Part shown: one piece after another, positions 56,385 to 64,000 of the stretch
How positions within the stretch are numbered: the first letter of the stretch is position 1
Layout of the letters: each line of letters opens with the position of its first letter
NCBI RefSeq assembly: GCF_029016285.1
Contig: NZ_CP091975.1
Span: forward strand, 682,001-746,000
Source of the DNA: Vibrio sp. DW001
GTDB taxonomy: Bacteria; Pseudomonadota; Gammaproteobacteria; Enterobacterales; Vibrionaceae
Reading direction: 5' to 3'
Length of the DNA stretch: 64,000 nucleotides
Notes under the pieces: model-generated
What the model was told of the DNA's origin: nothing
The model's database searches: none
The model's input: only the letters and a program-made list of their open reading frames with translations
Program-made: the position numbers and the translations under genes

Positions 56385-57359
56385 ATGTCCGGTGAATTTA
56401 GTTTAATAGAAAAATATTTTTCCAATCGTCAGACCCAACGTAAAGATGTTCAAATATCGCTTGGAGATGATTGTGCTGTTGTTCGATCGCCAGATAACGT
56501 TCGTATTGCAATAAGTACGGACACCTTAGTTGCTGGTACTCACTTTCTCCCAGACGCAGATCCAGCTTGGGTTGCCCATAAAGCGTTGGCCTCCAACCTA
56601 AGTGATTTAGCCGCAATGGGAGCCACACCCGCCTGGGTTTCATTGGCGTTAACTCTCCCAGAACAAGATGAATCTTGGTTAGCGCCTTTTTGCGATGCAT
56701 TCTTTGAATTAGCAGACTATTTCGGCGTTCAACTGATTGGTGGTGATACAACCAAAGGGCCTTTGAGCATAACCCTAACGGTTCAAGGGTTTGTGCCTGA
56801 GAACCGAGTTCTTTGTCGCACTGGTGCTCGCGTTGGAGATTGGCTTTACGTGACCGGGGAATTGGGTGACAGTAAAGCAGGGCTTGACGTTATTTTAGGC
56901 AACGAAGATCGAAGCAAGCCGTTCGCTGAAAAACTAGAGCGCCACCATTACATTGCCACACCAAGGATATTAGCTGGACAAGCCCTGATTAACATTGCAT
57001 CAAGTTGCATTGATATTTCTGATGGTTTAATTTCAGACGTTCAACATATACTTAGAAGCTCCCATGTGGGGGCGATGATTGATATCAGTGCGCTGCCTCT
57101 TTCAAGTGAGTTACTGGACTTTTGCGCAGACAGGGAAAAAGCACAAAGGTTTGCCCTGACGAGTGGTGAAGAGTATGAGCTTTGCTTTACTGTTCCCAAA
57201 GAGCATAAAGGCGGCTTAGAGAGTGCGTTGGCTCATATTGGTACCAAGGTTACTTGTATCGGTCAGATCCGCCCTGAAGGGATATTTGACCTTATTAGAG
57301 ATGGCAAGAGAGTAGACTGGCAGCTTAGTGGTTATGACCATTTTAAGGACGCAGAATGA
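56385..57359 (+). CDS. thiL: Thiamine-monophosphate kinase
   Basis: This 324-residue enzyme phosphorylates ThMP to the cofactor ThDP. Motifs are GDDCAVVR near residue 27, ISTDTLVAGTHFLPDADP, GGDTTKGPLSIT and SGEEYELCFTVP. Length is normal. Its stop overlaps the pgpA ATG by four bases. Confidence 0.96.
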   Translation: MSGEFSLIEKYFSNRQTQRKDVQISLGDDCAVVRSPDNVRIAISTDTLVAGTHFLPDADPAWVAHKALASNLSDLAAMGATPAWVSLALTLPEQDESWLAPFCDAFFELADYFGVQLIGGDTTKGPLSITLTVQGFVPENRVLCRTGARVGDWLYVTGELGDSKAGLDVILGNEDRSKPFAEKLERHHYIATPRILAGQALINIASSCIDISDGLISDVQHILRSSHVGAMIDISALPLSSELLDFCADREKAQRFALTSGEEYELCFTVPKEHKGGLESALAHIGTKVTCIGQIRPEGIFDLIRDGKRVDWQLSGYDHFKDAE

Positions 57360-57859
57360 CAAATCCGTTAGATAAAATATCTTTGGCGAATCCTTGGCAT
57401 CTACTTGCCACTGGATTTGGTAGTGGGTTATCACCGATTATTCCTGGGACGATGGGAACATTGGCGGCGATTCCATTCTATTTTTTATTGGTTCAGTTGT
57501 CATTACCGCTCTATATTACTCTGGTTGTTATCTCCTGTTTCATCGGGGTAAAGATATGCCAGGTTGCGTCGGACGATATGGGCACACACGATCATGGTTC
57601 AATTGTTTGGGATGAATTTTCAGGCTTTTGGATCACCATGAGCTTTGTGCCTATGATGAACCTTCCTGCAACCGAGTGGAAATGGTTGGTGACAGGATTT
57701 GTGCTATTTCGCTTTTTTGATATGGTAAAACCATGGCCGATTGGCTGGCTTGATAAGCGTGTACACGGAGGCTTTGGTATTATGATTGACGATATTGTTG
57801 CCGGTGTGATGGCTTGGATTGCTTTGTTCTTGGTTGGAACCTACGCCGGTTGGATCTAG
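57356..57859 (+). CDS. pgpA: Phosphatidylglycerophosphatase A
   Basis: This 167-residue membrane phosphatase makes phosphatidylglycerol from PGP. Family blocks are GFGSGLSPIIPGTMGTLAAIP, VWDEFSGFWITM, FRFFDMVKPWPIGWLD and GGFGIMIDDIVAGV, with three to four spans. The ATGA overlap with thiL indicates coupling. It converges on dxs with a shared terminator. Confidence 0.96.
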   Translation: MTNPLDKISLANPWHLLATGFGSGLSPIIPGTMGTLAAIPFYFLLVQLSLPLYITLVVISCFIGVKICQVASDDMGTHDHGSIVWDEFSGFWITMSFVPMMNLPATEWKWLVTGFVLFRFFDMVKPWPIGWLDKRVHGGFGIMIDDIVAGVMAWIALFLVGTYAGWI

Positions 57860-57891
57860 GTGATATGTTTAAATAAAAAAGGTTAAGTGAT

Positions 57892-57926
57892 AAAAAAGCG
57901 AGATAATGGTATTACCTCGCTTTTTT
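57892..57926. terminator. Bidirectional terminator pgpA/dxs
   Basis: AAAAAAGCGAG pairs with CTCGCTTTTTT, with an inner TAAT/ATTA pair, between two convergent genes. Confidence 0.9.
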
Positions 57927-57930
57927 ATTA

Positions 57931-59823
57931 TTACTTCGCGATATATTCTTGAATTTTAGCTTCAATACCTACTGCATCCAAACCGAGTTCGATATGCAGC
58001 TCTTCTTGTGTACCTTGAGCGATGAACTTATCAGGCAAGCCGATGTTGAGCACTGGTTTGATGAGCTTTTGTTGCATCATAAATTCAACGACACCAGCAC
58101 CAGCACCACCAGCGATGGCGTTCTCTTCTACTGTTACGATGATATCGTGGCGGCTAACTAACTCTTTGATGAGCGCTTCATCTAATGGTTTAACAAAGCG
58201 CATATCAGCAACGGTAGCATCGATATTTTCGGCGGCGATAACGGCACTTTCTAGCATGGTGCCAAAGCTTAAGATGGCCACCTTCAGTTCATTAGAGGTC
58301 ACTTTTTGCTGGCTGTTTTCGCGGACAATAAGCCCTTTGCCTATCTCTATTGCTGTCATTGTGTGCTCTAGAGGCTCACCTATACTTGTTCCTCTAGGAT
58401 AACGTACAGCGCTTGGGCCCTGATGTTTGTGCCCGGTATATAGCATTTGACGGCATTCGTTTTCGTTACTCGGTGCCATGATAACTAGATTTGGAATGCA
58501 GCGCATAAAGCTGAGGTCAAATGCACCTTGGTGAGTCTGGCCATCAGCACCGACTATACCTGCACGATCTATCGCAAACATGACAGGCAAGTTCATAATA
58601 GCGACATCATGGATAAACTGGTCGTAACCACGCTGTAAGAAGGTAGAATAGATAGCGACAATAGGGTTGTAGCCAGCGATAGCCATCCCTGTTGCTAAGG
58701 TGATTGAATGCTGCTCTGCAATGGCAACATCAAAATATTGCTTTGGGTACGTTTTAGAAAAACGAACCATGCCTGAACCTTCACGCATAGCGGGTGTGAT
58801 TGCCATGAGTTTTGGATCTTGTGCGGCCATGTCGCAGAGGAAGTCACCAAATATTTTAGAGAAGCTTGGCTTAGTGCCATTGCTTTTCGGCAAGCTGGTT
58901 TCCGCTGGGTTAAATTTAGGTACGCCGTGGTATCCGATAGGATCTTTTTCGGCAGGCTCGTAGCCTTTGCCTTTCTTCGTCATAATATGTAAGAACTGCG
59001 GGCCTTTTAACCCTCGCATGTTCTTCAGTGTCTTAACTAACTCATTAACATCGTGGCCATCAACAGGACCGATATAGTTAAAACCTAGCTCTTCAAACAT
59101 GGTTCCTGGGACGACCATGCCTTTAAGGTGTTCTTCTGTTTTTCGAACCAGCTCTTTGATTGGCGGCAAACCAGAAAGTACTTTTTTGCCCCCTTCTCTA
59201 ATAGAGGTGTATAGGCTACCGGAAAGAACCTGAGCAAGATGATTGTTAAGTGCTCCAACATTCTCCGATATCGACATCTCGTTGTCGTTCAGTATAACCA
59301 ACATATCCGAATGGATATCTCCAGCATGATTCATTGCTTCAAATGCTATGCCTGCTGTAATGGCTCCATCACCAATAACACTGACTATTTTTCTCTCTTC
59401 CCCCTCTTTTTCGGCACAAATAGCCATGCCTAATGCGGCACTTATGGAGGTTGATGAGTGTCCAACGGAAAGTGTGTCGTATTTGCTCTCTTCTCTCCAA
59501 GGGAATGGATGAAGGCCATCTTTTTGACGAATGGTAGGGAGTTTCTCACGACGACCCGTTAAAATTTTATGAGGGTAAGCCTGATGGCCAACATCCCAAA
59601 TGAGCTGGTCAAATGGTGTGTTGTAAACATAATGCAGTGCAACGGTTAATTCAACGGTGCCTAAGCCAGACGCTAAATGTCCACTTGATTGGCTCACAGA
59701 ATTTAATAAATACGTACGCAATTCGTCACAAAGTTTTGGTAAAATTTCCTTTGGAAGGGTACGTAGTTCTTCAGGCGTATCAGCAAGAACCAATGTAGGA
59801 TATTTCGAAATATCAAGAGTCAT
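57931..59823 (-). CDS. dxs: 1-deoxy-D-xylulose-5-phosphate synthase
   Basis: This 630-residue thiamine diphosphate enzyme is the first step of the MEP isoprenoid pathway. It has the N-terminal block [20 protein letters not shown], the ThDP-binding [18 protein letters not shown] and the transketolase-like C-terminus ([13 protein letters not shown]). The ATG at 59823 gives the standard [15 protein letters not shown] start; the longer frame overlaps the ispA coding end. Upstream ispA and xseB are in the same operon. Confidence 0.97.
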   Translation of the reverse strand: MTLDISKYPTLVLADTPEELRTLPKEILPKLCDELRTYLLNSVSQSSGHLASGLGTVELTVALHYVYNTPFDQLIWDVGHQAYPHKILTGRREKLPTIRQKDGLHPFPWREESKYDTLSVGHSSTSISAALGMAICAEKEGEERKIVSVIGDGAITAGIAFEAMNHAGDIHSDMLVILNDNEMSISENVGALNNHLAQVLSGSLYTSIREGGKKVLSGLPPIKELVRKTEEHLKGMVVPGTMFEELGFNYIGPVDGHDVNELVKTLKNMRGLKGPQFLHIMTKKGKGYEPAEKDPIGYHGVPKFNPAETSLPKSNGTKPSFSKIFGDFLCDMAAQDPKLMAITPAMREGSGMVRFSKTYPKQYFDVAIAEQHSITLATGMAIAGYNPIVAIYSTFLQRGYDQFIHDVAIMNLPVMFAIDRAGIVGADGQTHQGAFDLSFMRCIPNLVIMAPSNENECRQMLYTGHKHQGPSAVRYPRGTSIGEPLEHTMTAIEIGKGLIVRENSQQKVTSNELKVAILSFGTMLESAVIAAENIDATVADMRFVKPLDEALIKELVSRHDIIVTVEENAIAGGAGAGVVEFMMQQKLIKPVLNIGLPDKFIAQGTQEELHIELGLDAVGIEAKIQEYIAK

Positions 59824-59845
59824 AAAATATTCAGCGCTTATAATG

Positions 59846-60730
59846 TTAGTTTTTGCGCTCGACAACGTATCGGGCGAACTCTTCGAGTAACTGCGTATTG
59901 TAAGGGATTGCATCCAATGCATGAAGTGCTTCTTGCAAAAGAGTTTGAGCTTTTTGCTGAGCACTTTCTAATCCAAGTAAAGATGGATAGGTGGCTTTAT
60001 TCAAGTTTTGATCCGAACCTTGCGGTTTTCCTAGGGTTTCCGTATCGCTAACAACGTCCAATATATCGTCTTGAACTTGAAAGGCCAAGCCAATGGCTTC
60101 TGCGTATCGGTCTAGCAAAGGAAGGATAGATAGCCCTTTCTCTCCGGCTGCCAATGCACCAAGTTGAATGGCACATTTTAATAACGCGCCGGTTTTGTTT
60201 TTATGAATGGCTTCGAGCTCTTCAAGTGATACGCTTCTGTTTTCGGCATAGAGATCGAGTGCTTGTCCGACACACATCCCTTGCACACCAGACGCTTTCG
60301 CTAGCGCTTGTATCATCGATACTCGCTTTGTTTCACCAGAATCAGAAAGAGGCCCTTCCGCTAGGATAGTAAATGCCAGCGTTTGAAGCGAGTCACCAGT
60401 AAGAATGGCGGTCGCTTCGTCAAATTCGATATGACAGGTAGCGTGTCCACGCCTAAGTTCATCGTCGTCCATTGCGGGAAGGTCATCGTGAATCAAAGAG
60501 TAGGCATGTATACATTCTATAGCAGAAGCTGGCGTGTCGAGTTCGTCTAGCGAACAGCCGAGCATTTCACCCGTCACATAAACCAGAAACGGTCTTGCCC
60601 TTTTTCCACCCAGCAGTAACCCATAACGCATCGCTTGGACAAGAGGTAGCGCTTGATAGTCCAGCTTATCTAACCATGAGTCTAACTGAGCTTGGTTTCG
60701 TTCTTGATAGAATGGTAATGATGCCAACAT
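59846..60730 (-). CDS. ispA: Farnesyl diphosphate synthase
   Basis: This 294-residue prenyltransferase condenses IPP with DMAPP and GPP. The first Asp-rich motif DDLPAMDDD is at 82-90 and the second, QDDILD, is in the C-terminal half. Bulky residues before the first motif (HAYSLIH) fit a C15 product. It starts three bases after xseB and ends 22 bases before dxs. Confidence 0.97.
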   Translation of the reverse strand: MLASLPFYQERNQAQLDSWLDKLDYQALPLVQAMRYGLLLGGKRARPFLVYVTGEMLGCSLDELDTPASAIECIHAYSLIHDDLPAMDDDELRRGHATCHIEFDEATAILTGDSLQTLAFTILAEGPLSDSGETKRVSMIQALAKASGVQGMCVGQALDLYAENRSVSLEELEAIHKNKTGALLKCAIQLGALAAGEKGLSILPLLDRYAEAIGLAFQVQDDILDVVSDTETLGKPQGSDQNLNKATYPSLLGLESAQQKAQTLLQEALHALDAIPYNTQLLEEFARYVVERKN

Positions 60731-60733
60731 GGA

Positions 60734-60985
60734 TTAGTCTTCTCTTGAATGCTCATTTTGAAAATCGGACAGCGGTGCATTATCATCTTTTTCTAATAGG
60801 ATAGAGACTCGTTGTTCTGCCTGAGTAAGCTTGGTTTGGCCTTCACGGGCTAACGAGATACCGCGTTCAAAGTGTTTCAATGAGTCTTCTAGTGCAAGAT
60901 CGCCGCCTTCAAGCTGTTCTACAATGGAGTCGAGCTCTTCTAGCGTTGCTTCGAAGGTCATATTTTCAGGTTTTTTTGTGGCCAT
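60734..60985 (-). CDS. xseB: Exodeoxyribonuclease VII small subunit
   Basis: This 83-residue helical subunit of ExoVII contains FEATLEELDSIVEQLEGGDL and SLKHFERGISLAREGQTKL. It is the first gene of the xseB-ispA-dxs operon, conserved across gammaproteobacteria. Confidence 0.96.
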   Translation of the reverse strand: MATKKPENMTFEATLEELDSIVEQLEGGDLALEDSLKHFERGISLAREGQTKLTQAEQRVSILLEKDDNAPLSDFQNEHSRED

Positions 60986-61315
60986 GATCTGTCTGCTTTT
61001 ATTGAGGTGAACGAAACTTACTCTAGAGTGGATTGATGGTCAATTGGAACGATCACAAGTGACAAACTTATCTCACATACTGTAAACATTATCTCGCGTC
61101 CGGCGAATATAATCCATACCCAGTTTGGTATAAGTTAATTTCACGGCTTAAAGAGTAAAGGTAGCGTAGGGTTTATGGCTTATCTACGATTAAACCAAGC
61201 GAAACTGTGTGTTTATTCGTTGAATTAAGAAGACTTACTTGGAAATTTTCTATGCAGGGCTTATCCTGAGAACGATTCGGATTTTGCAAATATTGATATT
61301 TTTCAAACAAATCAT
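60986..61315. other. Spacer between xseB and pomA promoters
   Basis: I see no gene. It must carry the xseB operon promoter on the minus strand. No further repeat or terminator stands out. Confidence 0.4.
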
Positions 61316-61342
61316 TAAAAGATCGCGACTAGTGGCCGATAG
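61316..61342 (+). promoter_or_regulatory. Sigma-28 (FliA) flagellar promoter for pomA
   Basis: TAAAAGAT-N11-GCCGATAG matches the sigma-28 consensus TAAAGTTT-N11-GCCGATAA with exact spacing, 52 bases before the pomA start. Confidence 0.8.
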
Positions 61343-61394
61343 AGTGACTATCCCATGTTGATTGCATTGAACAATTTAGCATAAGAGGTGCTTA

Positions 61395-62159
61395 GTGGAT
61401 TTAGCAACATTAATAGGTCTGATCGGAGGATTCGCCTTCGTGATAATGGCAATGGTACTTGGTGGTAGCATTGGCATGTTTGTCGATACTGTCTCCATTT
61501 TGATCGTTGTCGGCGGTTCGACCTGCGTAGTTTTAATGAAATTTACCATGGGTCAATTCTTTAGTGCCTTTAAGATTGCCGGTAAAGCGTTCATCTTTAA
61601 GACGGATGATCCTGAAGAATTGATCGCTAAAGTTGTTGAAATGGCAGACGCCGCGCGTAAAGGTGGATTTCTTGCCCTTGAAGAGATGGAAATTTCCAGC
61701 AGCTTTATGCAGAAAGGCATTGATCTGCTCGTTGATGGTCATGATGCTGAAGTGGTGAGAGCCGCAATGCAAAAGGATATCGCATTAACCGATGAACGCC
61801 ATGTTCAAGGTAGTTCGGCATTTCGAGCCTATGGTGACGTTGCACCCGCAATGGGCATGATTGGTACATTGGTTGGTTTGGTTGCCATGCTTTCAAACAT
61901 GGATGACCCTAAATCGATTGGCCCTGCGATGGCGGTTGCGCTCTTAACAACATTGTATGGTGCTGTGTTAGCTAACATGGTGTTCTTCCCTATTGCCGAT
62001 AAACTTTCTTTACGTCGAGAGCAAGAAAAATTGAATCGTCGCCTTATTATGGATGGTGTACTCGCCATTCAAGATGGTCAAAATCCTCGCGTTATTGATA
62101 GTTACCTTAAGAACTATCTTAACGAGAAGAGACGTGTTCTAGATATCGATAACGAGTAA
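61395..62159 (+). CDS. pomA: Sodium-driven flagellar stator PomA
   Basis: This 254-residue inner membrane protein with four spans forms the Na+ stator channel with PomB. It begins MDLATLIGLIGGFAFVIMAM and has the cytoplasmic loop with DPEELIAKVVEMADAARKGG and the ion-path segment GMIGTLVGLVAMLSNMDDP. A GTG start follows AAGAGG. It is first of the pomAB operon, 12 bases from pomB. Confidence 0.97.
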   Translation: MDLATLIGLIGGFAFVIMAMVLGGSIGMFVDTVSILIVVGGSTCVVLMKFTMGQFFSAFKIAGKAFIFKTDDPEELIAKVVEMADAARKGGFLALEEMEISSSFMQKGIDLLVDGHDAEVVRAAMQKDIALTDERHVQGSSAFRAYGDVAPAMGMIGTLVGLVAMLSNMDDPKSIGPAMAVALLTTLYGAVLANMVFFPIADKLSLRREQEKLNRRLIMDGVLAIQDGQNPRVIDSYLKNYLNEKRRVLDIDNE

Positions 62160-62171
62160 GGAAGCGGAACA

Positions 62172-63149
62172 ATGGATGACGAAGATGAGTGCAAATGTCC
62201 GCCCCCCGGTGCACCTTTATGGTTGGCAACCTTCTCAGATTTGATGTCACTTCTGATGTGTTTTTTCGTACTTCTACTCTCGTTTTCTGAGATGGATGTA
62301 CTGAAATTCAAACAAATTGCTGGTTCTATGAAGTTTGCATTTGGTGTGCAAAATCGATTGGAAGTAAAAGACATCCCTAAAGGTACAAGTGTTATCGCGT
62401 TAGAGTTTAGGCCGGGTAGACCAGAGCCTACGCCTATCGACGTTATTATGCAGCAAACCATCGATATCACTCAGTCTAACCTCAACTTCCACGAAGGGGA
62501 GTCAGCAAGGGCCGGTGGTAAAAATAGAGAAGCTGGCGAGCAGACGGGTGGTCAGTCGCCAGAAACGTCGACGAAGATGAATCAAAATACTCAATCGGAA
62601 TCAGAACAAGAGCAAGATCAGCAATCGCAGTCTGACGCGCAAGCGCAAGCAGAAGCGATGGCGCAAGAGACCGATGCACTAGAAGAGACCATTAAGAAAG
62701 CACTCGAGCGCGAAATTGACCAAGGCGCTATTGAAGTGGAAAACCTCGGTCAGGAAATTGTTATTCGAATTCGAGAGAAAGGTGCTTTTCCTGGAGGATC
62801 GGCTTTCTTACAACCGAAATTCAGACCACTGGTACGGCAGATTGCTGATCTCGTTAAAGATGTTCCGGGAATTGTTCGCGTTTCAGGGCATACGGATGAT
62901 CAGATTTTGGAGTCAGAATTATATCGTTCAAACTGGGACTTATCGTCACAACGTGCAGTGTCAGTTGCACATGAGATGGAAAAAGTGGCAGGCTTTGACC
63001 ATGCAAGGTTGAGAGTTCGGGGGATGGCGGATACTGAGCCACTAAATGGCAACGCGACATCCGCTCAGAGAGCAAAGAACCGACGAGTTGAAATCGGTAT
63101 ATTGCAAGGTAAACCGCAGTATAGCGATGAGGTGAGTGTTGGTCAGTAG
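62172..63149 (+). CDS. pomB: Sodium-driven flagellar stator PomB
   Basis: This 325-residue stator partner has a single N-terminal span (about 19-40) with the ion-binding Asp23 in FSDLMSLLMCFFVLLLSF. A low-complexity Gln/Ser/Ala/Glu-rich linker (about 115-165) and a C-terminal OmpA-like peptidoglycan-binding domain follow (about 185-315, with VSGHTDDQ). The linker is longer than in many homologues. Its end overlaps the response-regulator gene on the other strand by seven bases. Confidence 0.97.
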   Translation: MDDEDECKCPPPGAPLWLATFSDLMSLLMCFFVLLLSFSEMDVLKFKQIAGSMKFAFGVQNRLEVKDIPKGTSVIALEFRPGRPEPTPIDVIMQQTIDITQSNLNFHEGESARAGGKNREAGEQTGGQSPETSTKMNQNTQSESEQEQDQQSQSDAQAQAEAMAQETDALEETIKKALEREIDQGAIEVENLGQEIVIRIREKGAFPGGSAFLQPKFRPLVRQIADLVKDVPGIVRVSGHTDDQILESELYRSNWDLSSQRAVSVAHEMEKVAGFDHARLRVRGMADTEPLNGNATSAQRAKNRRVEIGILQGKPQYSDEVSVGQ

Positions 63150-63844
63150 TGGTTAATTTGCCTCTCTACAACTTGATATAAACGACGAGGCCTACCGCCG
63201 GTATTGTAATTCAACACTAGGCGGATCAGGCCTTCTGATTCCAAAAACTCCAGATAGCGTCGAGCCGTAACACGGCTCACATTCATTCGTTTACCGATAT
63301 CTTCTGCTGAGAAATCAATCAATGCTTCTTCGTGAAGGATTGTTTTGAGAGAGTTCAACGTCGTGATATCGATACCTTTAGGGGTTATACGCAGCTTTTT
63401 TTCCGGCACTTTTCGTAGTATCTGATCTATCTCACCTTGGTCAACGGTTGCTCTTTGAGAGAGCTGTTGTTTGAATTGCTTATAGTCGGTTAACGTTTGG
63501 TGGACTCGAGACATTCGAATTGGTTTGACGAGATAGTCGATAACACCGAGTTGAACGACTTTCTCAACGGTTGCGGTCTCTCTTTCTGCGGTTGTCATTA
63601 CAAAGTCGCATTGTGCCTTTTTTTCGCGTAGCTGGCGTATGACGTCAATTCCGTTGCCATCAGGCAATGAAATGTCTACAAAGACAAGCATTGGTTTGTA
63701 TAACTCAAATTGCAATAGAGCTTCTGCGCAGGTTTCGCTGACCGCAACCACGTTAAACTCCGGGAGTTGATTGATGGTGGACTCAAGCGTGTAGCTTGCC
63801 CTAACATCGTCTTCGAGAATCATTACGGTGTATTTAATTGTCAT
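63143..63844 (-). CDS. CitB-type response regulator
   Basis: This 233-residue two-component regulator has an N-terminal receiver with Glu11-Asp12-Asp13, phospho-acceptor Asp57 in FVDISLPDG and Lys107 in YLVKPI. The C-terminal CitB/DpiA-like winged helix (about 165-225) reads FSAEDIGKRMNVSRVTARRYL. This family controls citrate, malate or fumarate uptake genes with a CitA-type kinase. The upstream kinase gene overlaps it by 11 bases. Confidence 0.92.
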   Translation of the reverse strand: MTIKYTVMILEDDVRASYTLESTINQLPEFNVVAVSETCAEALLQFELYKPMLVFVDISLPDGNGIDVIRQLREKKAQCDFVMTTAERETATVEKVVQLGVIDYLVKPIRMSRVHQTLTDYKQFKQQLSQRATVDQGEIDQILRKVPEKKLRITPKGIDITTLNSLKTILHEEALIDFSAEDIGKRMNVSRVTARRYLEFLESEGLIRLVLNYNTGGRPRRLYQVVERQINHY

Positions 63845-64000
63845 TTTCTACATCACTCTTATCCAAGTAAATACTGAAAAGTGTGGTCTGTTTATCGGTT
63901 CGTTCCCAGTCAATACTTCCATGAAAGTAATCAACAAGTTGCTTGACTAAATACAGACCAATTCCACTATGCTCATCGTCGTGTTTGGAGCTCACACCAA
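63834..64000 (-). CDS. Sensor histidine kinase, C-terminal end (edge-truncated)
   Basis: The last 54 residues of a histidine kinase run in from the right window edge. The ATP-binding G2 box is visible as HSGIGLYLVKQLVDYFHGSI, followed by a normal short tail ending VENDN. It overlaps the start of the CitB-type regulator by 11 bases, so the pair is co-translated and it is probably the cognate CitA/DcuS-type sensor. The sensory part is outside the window. Confidence 0.85.
   Translation of the reverse strand, partial: GVSSKHDDEHSGIGLYLVKQLVDYFHGSIDWERTDKQTTLFSIYLDKSDVENDN

Noticed and set aside
1..64000. CRISPR arrays, rRNA or ordinary tRNA genes.
   Set aside because: No regularly spaced repeats and no tRNA or rRNA signatures were seen apart from the tRNA-like ends of ssrA.

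Overview
The window is a Vibrionaceae chromosome segment, most likely Vibrio. The evidence is the sodium-type flagellar motor pair pomA/pomB, the order ssrA - smpB - ratA - rnfH - bamE - recN - nadK - grpE - dnaK - dnaJ - minor pilins - tadA - mltF - purL (the arrangement around the Vibrio cholerae ssrA locus, where pathogenicity island VPI-1 inserts), a DUF3622 gene, and an intergenic repeat of a type I recall from Vibrio genomes.

Layout. (1) 1-8825 is accessory: an edge-truncated unknown gene, a CatB-type acetyltransferase, a GNAT enzyme, DUF3297, a PAS-GGDEF protein, a pepsin-like aspartic protease translationally coupled to a tandem avidin-like protein, YgjV, GFA and VOC proteins, a LysR remnant and an SDR enzyme. 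(2) About 8828-16486 is a probable island bounded by a 31-nt near-identical repeat of the ssrA 3' end. It holds a toxin-first hipA-hipB pair with operator-like palindromes, DUF1203, a soluble chemoreceptor coupled to a NrtS-type transporter, an AraC regulator, an unknown secreted protein, a candidate phage C4-like RNA and a 55-aa gene. A second direct repeat (11915/15723) brackets an inner module. (3) 16478-24422 has ssrA, an alpha-2-macroglobulin/pbpC operon and smpB. (4) 24540-42065 is conserved core: ratA-rnfH, bamE, SOS-controlled recN, nadK, sigma-32-controlled grpE/dnaK/dnaJ, four minor pseudopilins, tadA, mltF and purL. (5) 42066-49040 has pepD, a candidate CRP-linked small RNA with a 28-codon ORF, a PurR-linked purine permease-gpt pair, frsA and crl. 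(6) 49064-60985 has proBA, nrdR-ribD-ribE-ribBX-ribH-nusB-thiL-pgpA (riboflavin, thiamine, phospholipid) and, convergent, xseB-ispA-dxs (isoprenoid). (7) 61316-64000 has pomAB behind a sigma-28-type promoter and a convergent CitA/CitB-like two-component pair cut by the window edge.

How genes work together: ssrA and smpB are the two halves of trans-translation; A2M and PBP1C form the usual envelope-defence pair; recN carries three LexA-box-like sites; purL and the purine permease-gpt pair carry PurR-like sites; dxs and ispA supply farnesyl diphosphate; ribD, ribE, ribBX and ribH make riboflavin, with the GTP cyclohydrolase II step apparently encoded elsewhere.

The best candidate for an undescribed system is the pepsin-like protease plus tandem avidin-like protein operon at 3905-5886. 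Starts were adjusted from the longest frame wherever a Shine-Dalgarno sequence or family length argued for it. All family calls are by eye; no database search was run.
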